From: an uncultured Chromatiales bacterium
GTDB taxonomy: Bacteria; Pseudomonadota; Gammaproteobacteria; Steroidobacterales; GCA-2729495
DNA length: 6,236 bases
NCBI GenBank assembly: GCA_913058165.1
Contig: CAJXQV010000077.1
Span: 1 to 6,236 of the forward strand
Direction: 5' to 3'
A model generated the notes under the pieces. It saw nothing but the letters and a program-made list of their open reading frames with translations. It searched no databases and was not told the origin of the DNA. The position numbers and the translations under genes were made by a program. Of this stretch, positions 1 to 6,186 are shown one piece after another. Numbering within the stretch: the stretch's first letter is position 1; each line of letters opens with the position of its first letter.

Positions 1-48
1 CGAGATTGCCTCTTGTCTCGTGGGCTCGGAGATGTGTATAAGAGACAG
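1..48 (+). other. Nextera i7 adapter with Tn5 mosaic end (library artefact)
   Basis: Positions 30-48 read AGATGTGTATAAGAGACAG, the 19-bp Tn5 mosaic end used in Nextera tagmentation. Positions 15-29 (GTCTCGTGGGCTCGG) are the rest of the Nextera read-2 adapter. Positions 7-14 (TGCCTCTT) fit an 8-nt i7 index, and 1-6 (CGAGAT) are the tail of the P7 primer. This is synthetic DNA and not part of the organism. Genuine sequence starts at 49. The adapter is read in the same direction as the Illumina adapter sequence. Confidence 0.98.
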
Positions 49-1749
49 GTTGATAGCAATTTGAGTTTGCGCGCCAATCAAGCCGTCAACACTGAGGCGT
101 CGCTGGCGTTGATATTCTTTTACTTCATTAGCGAGAGCGTCGTCGTAGTAGTCCGGGTCTGAGACCTCGCCCGGATTCCAGCCACGAATTTTTATCATGC
201 TTTCACGCAACCAGGGAACCCCAGTACTTCGTTCGCCGGGACCCAAGAATTTATCCGGATCAGTTTGTGACTGCCACAGCAGCAGCGAGCTGCCGAACCA
301 TCCAGCACTTAATTCTGCAACCGGAATATCCAGCTGCTCCTGATTGATTTCGAGTGTCGCTATCGTCGGACTCAGCTTTACAATGGACACACTGTGACTA
401 ACACCATTGTTATCTCGGAGTGTCAGGATGGCAGGCCGGTTGAGGGCTTGCAGTTGGGCTAGTGACCCTTGTTGCCACGTGCAGCTTAGGTTGTAGCCCT
501 TGGCAAAGTCACAGGCGTTTCCCGGGCCTGGCGCATAGGCCACCCCCCAAAGACTAAACAGCGTACTAAATGCTCCGGCGGTGTTTGTTGAGTCTTTGTG
601 CTTGAGCAGAAATTCATCCAGCGATACTGTGCTGGTGTTGTTATCTACAGTCGCAGCATCTATAGATTTAGGGCCTTCTTCTGACGGCTCCCAAAGGTCT
701 TCTTGTGCAGTGCGCTGCTCGGTTTCTTGTTGAACGGCTAGCTCAGCATCAGGAAGTTGTTCGTCACTGGCCGGTGGCAAGGTTTTCGTTGGGAGAGTCT
801 CTGCAACTGGAATTGATTCGGAAACGAATTGTACCGGTCGTTGGCTCGAGCCTAGCCAACCGCCGAGAAGCAGTGCAGCAACCAGTGCAGACGCTATCAG
901 CGGTTTCTGCCAGCGCAGCCACACAGATTCATTGTGCTGCCCGTTGTCGTAAATCTCTCGTGCTGCCTGGCGCATAAGTGCCGGCGTAACCACCAACTCT
1001 TCCTGCGTATAAGCACCCAGTAACGCTCGGTCACAAATTACATTGATAATTCGGGGCACGCCATGCGACAGCTTAAAGGCTTCGCGACATGCTGCAGGTG
1101 AAAAAATGGCGCCATTACCACCCGCAACTGCAATTCGATGCTGGATATACTCACTGGTATCTTTCTTGCTCAGTGGTTCCAGATGATAGCGGCCGGTAAT
1201 GCGCTGTGCGAGTTGCCTTAAGTCATTGCGCGATAAAACCTGACGCAGCTCAGGCTGGCCAATTAGCGTGATCTGTAGCAGTTTTGTTTGTGCTGTTTCC
1301 AGGTTTGTCAGTAGTCGGATCTGCTCAAGTACATCGATGGCCAGATTCTGCGCTTCATCAACAATCAATACTGTGCGCCGACCACGGCTGTGGTTTTCTA
1401 ACAGATAGGTATTGAGAGCGGAATGCAGTTGCTTAATGCTTTCCGGATTGCTCACCGGTGGAATGCCCAGTTCCTCAAGAATCACAGCCAGAAACTCCGA
1501 CCGAGATAGTTGTGGATTTAACACCAGCGCAATGTCTGCATTTTCTGGCAGTTGTTGCAGTAAGCCACGAATAAGTGTGGTTTTACCCGTACCAACTTCA
1601 CCGGTAAGTTGGATAAAGCCGCCCGATTCGGTAATGCCGTAAACCAGATGAGCCAGCGCCTCGGTGTGTCGGGCGCTCATATACAGGTATCTCGGATCAG
1701 GGGTGATCGAGAAGGGTTTTTCATTCAGACCGAAAAAGCTTGTATACAT
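49..1749 (-). CDS. exeA: ExeA/GspA-like AAA+ ATPase with peptidoglycan-binding domain (3' end missing)
   Basis: Reading leftward from ATG at 1749-1747, the frame stays open for 567 codons to the adapter junction at 49, so the stop codon is missing. The start MYTSFFGLNEKPFSITPDPR is typical of the ExeA/GspA/MshM ATPase family. Walker A GEVGTGKT is at residues 50-57 and Walker B VLIVDEAQ at 127-134. One hydrophobic membrane segment lies at about 284-300, with the ATPase inferred to be cytoplasmic. A Pro/Glu-rich linker (about 301-375) follows. Then comes a C39-peptidase-like region (about 385-485), with Cys413 and Cys423 and no obvious canonical catalytic motif. A PG_binding_1-like domain (about 505-567, with VKEYQRQRRLSVDGLIGAQT) ends the readable part. 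In Aeromonas, ExeA works with ExeB to assemble the type II secretin ExeD through the peptidoglycan; no exeB partner is visible. Known ExeA proteins are about 550 residues, so little is probably lost. The gene lies 81 bp downstream of ispA on the same strand. No strong Shine-Dalgarno is seen. A pilus-type MshM relative is the main alternative, but the periplasmic domains favour ExeA. Confidence 0.88.
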
Positions 1750-1770
1750 ATCAGGCGGGCTAATATCCGA

Positions 1771-1799
1771 GATTTGTCAGTACTACTGATTTGTTAGTA
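1771..1799 (-). repeat. 12-nt imperfect direct repeat and palindrome upstream of exeA
   Basis: On the plus strand, GATTTGTCAGTA (1771-1782) and GATTTGTTAGTA (1788-1799) are direct repeats differing at one base, with starts 17 bp apart. Between and overlapping them, TCAGTA-C-TACTGA (1777-1789) is a perfect 13-nt palindrome. The cluster sits 22 to 50 bp upstream of the exeA start codon, inside the 81-bp gap after ispA, where an operator or promoter of exeA would lie. I could not fit a convincing -35/-10 pair here. A regulatory role is inference; short AT-rich repeats can arise by chance. Confidence 0.4.
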
Positions 1800-1830
1800 A
1801 TGCGAGACCTTGTGCATTCTATCGATGGGC

Positions 1831-2733
1831 TCAGCTTTCACGCTGAACTATGTAGTTGCCGATCCAACGCAAGATATCTGCAGGTTCTCCCAGATGCTCA
1901 ATGGACGCAAGCGCTATCTCAAGTAGCTCCTGGGTTCTGTCTTTAGCGGCCTGCATGCCAAACAGGGCAGGGTACGTTGCTTTGTCGAGTTCCAGATCTG
2001 AACCCTGTGGTTTGCCGATGACATCACTGCAGCCCTCAATATCGAGAATGTCATCACGGATCTGGAAGGCTAGGCCGAGCGCATCGATAAAACGCTCTAG
2101 TGAGTGCAGTCCGGCAGCAGTCATGGTCGGGTCGCAGTAGGCTGCGGACATGACGCTGACCCAGAGCAGTCGCCCGGTTTTCAGTCGATACATGTGTTCG
2201 AGTTCGGCGGCATTCAACGATTTAGCCTCTGAGGCCAGATCTATTGATTGACCGCCGGTCATTCCGTTTGAGCCGCAAGCGCGTGCCAGAGCGCTGATAA
2301 TGCGGCGCTGTGCTTCCGGACGTGCGCGCATCGCAGGGGTTTCGGCAAGAAGTTCAAAAGCCAATGGTTGTAGGGCATCGGCGGCTAAAATAGCCGTGGC
2401 CTCATCAAATTTAATATGCACGGTTGGCTGGCCACGCCGCAGGTCATCATCGTCCATGGCCGGCAGGTCATCGTGCACCAGGGAGAACGCATGCATAAGC
2501 TCTATGGCTGCTGCAGGAGCATCCAGGAGGGAGGGCTCAATTCCGAGCGCTTCGCCGGTAGCGTAAACGAGCAGAGGCCTGACGCGCTTGCCGCCACCCA
2601 GCACCGAGTAGCGCATTGCTTCGTGCAGCTGCCGGGGAGGTAGCTCAGCATTTGGCAGGCTCTGTTCCAGCATCTTATTGACGCGCAGGGTGTAAGTTTT
2701 GATTTTATCTTTATATGGCATTGTATTTTTCAT
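1831..2733 (-). CDS. ispA: Farnesyl diphosphate synthase (short-chain polyprenyl synthetase)
   Basis: A 300-residue cytoplasmic prenyl transferase that condenses dimethylallyl or geranyl diphosphate with isopentenyl diphosphate to give farnesyl diphosphate, precursor of undecaprenyl lipids and quinone tails. Diagnostic motifs: GGGKRVRP at residues 46-53 (IPP binding), the first Asp-rich motif DDLPAMD at 88-94 followed by DDDLRRG, KTG at 185-187, and the second Asp-rich motif DDILD at 227-231 within FQIRDDILD. The two extra residues in the first Asp-rich motif and the HAFSLVH segment before it match bacterial (E. coli-type) FPP synthase, so farnesyl is the expected chain length; a geranyl or geranylgeranyl product is not excluded. 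Length agrees with IspA (about 300). The ATG at 2733 places GGGKRVRP as in E. coli IspA; Met5 (2721) is an alternative, and neither has a clear Shine-Dalgarno. It is divergent from mvaD, whose pathway supplies its IPP substrate, and is followed by exeA. No xseB or dxs gene is adjacent. Confidence 0.96.
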   Translation of the reverse strand: MKNTMPYKDKIKTYTLRVNKMLEQSLPNAELPPRQLHEAMRYSVLGGGKRVRPLLVYATGEALGIEPSLLDAPAAAIELMHAFSLVHDDLPAMDDDDLRRGQPTVHIKFDEATAILAADALQPLAFELLAETPAMRARPEAQRRIISALARACGSNGMTGGQSIDLASEAKSLNAAELEHMYRLKTGRLLWVSVMSAAYCDPTMTAAGLHSLERFIDALGLAFQIRDDILDIEGCSDVIGKPQGSDLELDKATYPALFGMQAAKDRTQELLEIALASIEHLGEPADILRWIGNYIVQRES

Positions 2734-2742
2734 TGGTCGAGA

Positions 2743-2782
2743 ACTGCCTGCGTTAAGGCTTCAGAAGCCGACAGTCGGCAGT
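2743..2782. repeat. Two overlapping perfect 13-nt palindromes within a weak outer inverted repeat
   Basis: GGCTTC-A-GAAGCC (2757-2769) and GCCGAC-A-GTCGGC (2767-2779) are each perfect palindromes with a single central A. They share the GCC at 2767-2769, and their centres (2763 and 2773) are 10 bp apart, about one helical turn. An outer pair ACTGCC (2743-2748) and GGCAGT (2777-2782) could also fold. The block lies in the divergent ispA/mvaD control region, 24 to 46 bp upstream of the ispA start and more than 40 bp upstream of the mvaD -10 box. It could be a tandem operator on DNA or, in the ispA leader RNA, two competing 5-bp hairpins with CUG loops. The geometry is seen directly; the regulatory role is inferred and I cannot name a regulator. 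Confidence 0.6.
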
Positions 2783-2808
2783 ATGTATGGGAATCGGGGC
2801 AATATTAA
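2780..2808 (-). promoter_or_regulatory. Candidate ispA promoter (weak)
   Basis: On the minus strand, TTAATA (2808-2803, 4 of 6 matches to TTGACA) and CATACT (2785-2780, 4 of 6 to TATAAT) are separated by 17 bp. Transcription would begin near 2773, giving a leader of about 40 nt that carries the double palindrome. The fit is modest and other placements are possible. Confidence 0.3.
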
Positions 2809-2820
2809 CCGATGCAAGGC

Positions 2821-2826
2821 TATAAT
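2821..2826 (+). promoter_or_regulatory. Consensus -10 box for the mvaD-PMK transcript
   Basis: TATAAT at 2821-2826 is a perfect sigma-70 -10 hexamer, 44 bp upstream of the mvaD ATG, predicting a start near 2833 and a leader of about 38 nt. The preceding GGC gives half of an extended -10 (G but no T). The hexamer 17 bp upstream (GGCAAT, 2798-2803) is a poor -35, so the promoter may be weak, activator-dependent or rely on the -10 context. Confidence 0.55.
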
Positions 2827-2857
2827 CCTGCTTTAATCTGTCGCACCGAGTTTATCG

Positions 2858-2862
2858 AAGGA
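2858..2862 (+). promoter_or_regulatory. Ribosome binding site of mvaD
   Basis: AAGGA at 2858-2862 lies 8 nt before the ATG at 2871, a good Shine-Dalgarno match and spacing. It is the clearest ribosome binding site in the window and fixes the mvaD start. Confidence 0.75.
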
Positions 2863-2870
2863 ATTTATCC

Positions 2871-3851
2871 ATGCGTGCCACGGCCGTAGCGCATCCGAAT
2901 GTTGCTCTAATTAAGTATTGGGGCAAAAGCGACACTGAGAAGAATCTTCCCGCGACTGGCTCGTTATCGGTCACGCTGGGCGGTTTGCATACCCGCACCA
3001 CTATCGAGTTCAACGAACAGCTCAAGCAGGACCAATTGCTGCTTGATGGTAAGGCGGATGCTGCTGCCGATTTGCGGATGGTTCGCTGCCTGGATGAATT
3101 GCGCCAGCACGCCGGCGTTTCATTGTTTGCCAATGTTGAATCAGCCAATGACTTTCCGACCGGCGCCGGATTGGCCTCGTCGGCCTCTGGTTTCGCAGCT
3201 CTTACGGTAGCCGGCGCTGCAGCACTTGGCTTGAGTCTGCCGCCACAGGAACTGGTAAGAATATCCCGGCTTGGCTCGGGTTCTGCACCGCGCTCCTTAT
3301 TTGCCGGCGGGGTGTGGTTGGATATTGCTAGCAGCCCCGGTGAAACAATATGTTCTACAGTAAGCGAGCCGGCACGCTGGCCGTTGGAAGTAATCGTGGC
3401 GGTAACCTCGGTGGAGAAGAAGGCCGTGAGTTCTACTGCAGGTATGGAATCGAGCCGTGCGGCATCCCCTTACTTCGATGGCTGGGTTAGCAGTCATCCC
3501 CAGGACCTTGCCGACGGGCTCTCGTGCTTTACCGATAAGGATTTTATGCGCCTCGCAGATCTTGCCGAGCATAACTGCCTGAAGATGCATGCGCTTGCGA
3601 TGAGCACCCGACCGCCATTGCTGTATTGGTCACCCGCAACTTTGGCGTGTATGCAGGCGGTAATGCAGCTTCGGGCTGATGGTGTTCCAGTGTTTTTTAC
3701 CGTAGATGCAGGCCCTCAGCTTAAGGCCGTGTGTTTGCCCGAAGCCTCTGCAACCGTGCGCGAGCGCTTACAGAGTATTCCTGGGGTTTTGCAGACGCTT
3801 GATTGCACCCTCGGGCAGGGCGCCTGGGTTGAACCTGTTGCAAAGGCTTAA
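2871..3851 (+). CDS. mvaD: Diphosphomevalonate decarboxylase
   Basis: A 326-residue cytoplasmic GHMP-superfamily enzyme that uses ATP to convert 5-diphosphomevalonate to isopentenyl diphosphate, CO2, phosphate and ADP, the last step of the classical mevalonate pathway. The N-terminus carries the family signature HPNVALIKYWGK (residues 8-19), then GSLSVTL (30-36). The ATP-binding loop is PTGAGLASSASG (96-107). The substrate-binding stretch GSGSAPRS is at 135-142, STAGMESS at 188-195, and the catalytic Asp279 lies in FTVDAGPQ (276-283). The usual family sequence here is DAGPN, so the last position carries Gln in place of Asn. Length matches the family (about 320-330). The start is supported by AAGGA 8 nt upstream and by signature placement. 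The gene is first in a plus-strand pair with phosphomevalonate kinase, which begins 3 to 6 nt after the TAA, so the two are very likely co-transcribed from the -10 box at 2821. Decarboxylase homologues acting on mevalonate or mevalonate 3-phosphate exist, but the motif set and the adjacent kinase favour the classical enzyme. Confidence 0.95.
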   Translation: MRATAVAHPNVALIKYWGKSDTEKNLPATGSLSVTLGGLHTRTTIEFNEQLKQDQLLLDGKADAAADLRMVRCLDELRQHAGVSLFANVESANDFPTGAGLASSASGFAALTVAGAAALGLSLPPQELVRISRLGSGSAPRSLFAGGVWLDIASSPGETICSTVSEPARWPLEVIVAVTSVEKKAVSSTAGMESSRAASPYFDGWVSSHPQDLADGLSCFTDKDFMRLADLAEHNCLKMHALAMSTRPPLLYWSPATLACMQAVMQLRADGVPVFFTVDAGPQLKAVCLPEASATVRERLQSIPGVLQTLDCTLGQGAWVEPVAKA

Positions 3852-3854
3852 TTC

Positions 3855-4886
3855 TTGATGCCGTCTATTGCTGTCAGTGCGCCGGGCAAGTTGGTAATTA
3901 CTGGCGAGTATGCCGTGATTGATGGCGCTTCAGCTATTGCTCTAGCGGTTAATCGGCGTTCGCGCGTTAGTGTAAGTCCCACCATTGGCCAGAGTGTGCT
4001 CGAGGTAACCACCAGCGGTGCCGAGCGCTTCCCGTTTACCTGGCAGGCTGACGGCAGTCTCAAGTTTACTGATAATGATCCCGCTGAGCGTGGCGAACTG
4101 CTGCGCGTATTGCTTAAACAGCTGGTCGGGCGGTTGCCGGCTGCATTGCCTGATGTCGTTATTTCAATCGATAGCAGTGAGTTTTATCTTGCCGCCGATG
4201 GGCAGAAGCTTGGTCTGGGTTCTTCGGCAGCAGTTTGCGTGAGTTTAACGGCAGCGCTGCATGCCTTGTTTGGATTACCCGATGATTTGCAGCAACTCTG
4301 CTATGACGTGCATCGTGAGTTTCAGGACGGAAAGGGCAGCGGCATCGATGTGGCAACCAGCTTGCATGGTGGCGTAATCCGATTTCAGCTTGACGCGATG
4401 GGGCCGCCGAAATGCGAAGCTTTGAGCTGGCCACAGGGACTGTATATGCTGCCAGTATGGACAGGTCATGCTGCCTCAACCGGCCAGATGTTGCAGCATC
4501 TCGACGGTCTGCGTGAATCGAGTCCGGCGATGTATCTAAACCTGATTGGCGAGTTAACCCAGATTGCGGGCTGCTTTCAGGCCGTGTGGCAGCGACAAAA
4601 CGTGCCTGAGTTGCTCGAACTTTTAGTAACTTACGGTTTCGGATTAAACCGTTTGGATGAGGCAGCAGCAGTAGGGATTTATTCTGCCGAGCATGTTGAT
4701 TTCCAACATCGTGCGGCTGCGATTGGCGCCGTGTATAAACCATCAGGTGCTGGTGGCGGGGATTTCGGTTTAGTGTTCAGCGACTCTTCAGCCAAAATCG
4801 AGCAGTTTGCTGCTGACCTTGATTCTGCAGTGATGCTGCCGGATTGGTCGCCGACTGTGCCGGGCGTTGAACTGCGAACGGACTAA
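3855..4886 (+). CDS. mvaK2: Phosphomevalonate kinase (GHMP family)
   Basis: A cytoplasmic kinase of about 343 residues that phosphorylates mevalonate 5-phosphate with ATP to give 5-diphosphomevalonate, the substrate of the MvaD encoded just upstream. GHMP motif 1, APGKLVITGEYAV, is at residues 9-21. The ATP loop KLGLGSSAA is at 118-126. KGSGIDVATS (160-169) includes the likely catalytic Asp165. Motif 3, KPSGAGGGDFG, is at 295-305. GSGIDVATS and SGAGGGD are characteristic of phosphomevalonate kinases; mevalonate kinases usually read TGAGGGG, so mevalonate kinase is unlikely. The start is ambiguous: TTG at 3855 or the adjoining ATG at 3858. AAAGG (3842-3846), inside the end of mvaD, lies 8 nt before TTG and 11 nt before ATG. 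Either way the gap to the mvaD stop is 3 to 6 nt, which suggests translational coupling. The stop codon TAA lies in the loop of a hairpin shared with the converging mvaS gene. Confidence 0.92.
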   Translation: MMPSIAVSAPGKLVITGEYAVIDGASAIALAVNRRSRVSVSPTIGQSVLEVTTSGAERFPFTWQADGSLKFTDNDPAERGELLRVLLKQLVGRLPAALPDVVISIDSSEFYLAADGQKLGLGSSAAVCVSLTAALHALFGLPDDLQQLCYDVHREFQDGKGSGIDVATSLHGGVIRFQLDAMGPPKCEALSWPQGLYMLPVWTGHAASTGQMLQHLDGLRESSPAMYLNLIGELTQIAGCFQAVWQRQNVPELLELLVTYGFGLNRLDEAAAVGIYSAEHVDFQHRAAAIGAVYKPSGAGGGDFGLVFSDSSAKIEQFAADLDSAVMLPDWSPTVPGVELRTD

Positions 4887-4896
4887 GCCGTTCGCA
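4873..4896. terminator. Hairpin between converging PMK and mvaS genes, candidate bidirectional terminator
   Basis: TGCGAACGG (4873-4881) and CCGTTCGCA (4888-4896) form a perfect 9-bp stem with a 6-nt loop ACTAAG. The loop contains the phosphomevalonate kinase stop codon (TAA, 4884-4886). The mvaS stop codon is 5 nt to the right (4901-4903), so the hairpin sits at both 3' ends. There is no proper T-run on either side (ATGTTT on plus, GTTCAAC on minus), so it is a weak intrinsic terminator at best. It may instead stabilise 3' ends or limit read-through into the opposing gene. Confidence 0.6.
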
Positions 4897-4900
4897 ATGT

Positions 4901-6186
4901 TTAGCGGATGTAGCGGTAGTACTCAATACCGACGTCCTGAAACCCGGCACCTTTGTTGTGACCAACATGAGTAACGATGCTCTCATTGGTTGCCGGAAAT
5001 CCGAGAACGTCAGAATCTGCCCGGTCACGCAATGCGAGGTACTGATCGTGTGTCAGGTCGATAGTGTTTTCGAGCGCCTGAGCAAAGTGAATTTTTCGCG
5101 CCGCGTTTTCCCAGCCCGGCACGACCCGTGCCGGAATCGCTTCGGCGGCGTCACCGCTCCCGTAAGCGAGCAACAATATTTCTTCACCGCTGAGATCTTC
5201 GCCGCGTTCTATAGCTTGATCAAAGCCGGCTGCTAGCCATGCGGGCAGTGCGCCTGAGTAAATATTGCCTAGGTCCATCATGGGGTCGGCACCGAGGCTC
5301 ATTTTGTCGCTGACCACATCTTTGAAATCGGCCAATTTACGCAGCGCCCGAAGCACTTTGGTGCTCAACGGGAAAACTTCGTCATCAATACAACCGTTGG
5401 TGGCCAGGCTGGCTACGTCGGGTAAGCTAGTGATTTCTGCAATCGTGTCCGCTGCGCTTACACCAGCCGCATCACAGTAACCTGTCAGAACAGTGTGATC
5501 TGCAGCTGTGCCGGATGCGAGGGCATGCAGCCATGCCATGCCATAACCCGTTTCCGGCATGCGCCGGAAAGGCCGATGCATAAATAAGTTGGGCAGTGAG
5601 CGCAGGTAATCGGCGGGCTTCAGGTCTCGCCTTTCGTACATCTGTTCAAGTGCCCGCAGCACTTCATCCACATAGCAACTGGTGGAGTACTTGCCGTTGA
5701 ATACGGGGATATCGCGACACGCTTCGATTTGGCCCGTGCCGTTTTTGTAGGCAATAGGCTTGCGGAAATCGACAGCGCGATAACTGGAGGCACTGCCGGA
5801 TTCATTCAGATCGATGCTGGCTAATGCAGGATTGACTTCTAGTAGCATGGCTACCGCACCTGCACCCTGGGTGGGCTCGCCCGAGCTATTTAATTCGTAA
5901 AGTGCAATATCCGAACAAACGACAATAGCCTGTCGATTTTTTCCGTCAGAGCTCAAGTAGCGCAGGCCATTTTTGAGCGCATACACGCCACCGAGACAAG
6001 CGTGTTTGAACTCAGGCACTTCGCAATGTCGGGAGAGAGGCTGTTTGCCTTGAGCAATTAACGCCTCATCGACAATGCCTTTCACAATAATGGCACCAGC
6101 GGAGTTATCGGTACTCGATTCTGTTCCGAGCGCCAGAAAGCCAATGTTCTGCGGGTCGATTTCGTAGCGTTCAATTAATCGAAGTA
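4901..6186 (-). CDS. mvaS: Hydroxymethylglutaryl-CoA synthase (5' end missing)
   Basis: Condenses acetyl-CoA with acetoacetyl-CoA to form HMG-CoA, the first committed mevalonate step, in the cytoplasm. From the adapter junction the frame gives 427 residues to TAA at 4903-4901. All three catalytic residues of the family are present: Glu in LGTESSTDNS (codon 6121-6119), the acyl-accepting Cys in EFKHACLGG (codon 5998-5996), and His in LFMHRPFRRM (codon 5578-5576). SGEPTQGAGAVAML, VDFRKP, MDLGNIYSG and AYGSGD are further family motifs. The first in-frame start inside the window, GTG at 6085, is not the real start because it would drop the catalytic Glu; homology continues upstream to the edge. 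About 55-60 N-terminal residues are lost compared with the Staphylococcus enzyme. The stretch between the catalytic-His region and GNIYSG (about 5275-5560) is longer than I recall for the Staphylococcus enzyme by some 55-60 residues, so this is a long-form synthase. It converges on phosphomevalonate kinase with 14 bp between stops; its promoter lies outside the window. Confidence 0.95.

Noticed and set aside
705..1797. Short plus-strand open frames at 705-977, 1412-1642 and 1609-1797
   Set aside because: They are opposite the exeA coding frame, which has intact Walker motifs and a continuous domain order.
1828..1849. Possible terminator after ispA (TCAGC/GCTGA hairpin around the ispA stop)
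   Set aside because: The stem is only 5 bp with no T-run and overlaps the stop codon; too weak to call, so read-through into exeA remains possible.
2852..3590. Open frames of about 97 codons on the minus strand opposite mvaD (2852-3148 and 3297-3590)
   Set aside because: They are antisense shadows of mvaD, with low-complexity translations and no recognisable domain.
4159..4743. 194-codon open frame on the minus strand inside the phosphomevalonate kinase gene
   Set aside because: It is wholly antisense to a strongly conserved kinase, its translation resembles no family, and it has no ribosome binding site or spacing of its own.
3855..4886. Mevalonate kinase as the identity of the second GHMP gene
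   Set aside because: SGAGGGD and GSGIDVATS are phosphomevalonate kinase signatures; mevalonate kinases usually have TGAGGGG.
4958..5805. Open frames overlapping mvaS on both strands (4958-5236, 5265-5480, 5620-5805)
   Set aside because: They are out-of-frame or antisense shadows of a clearly identified HMG-CoA synthase.
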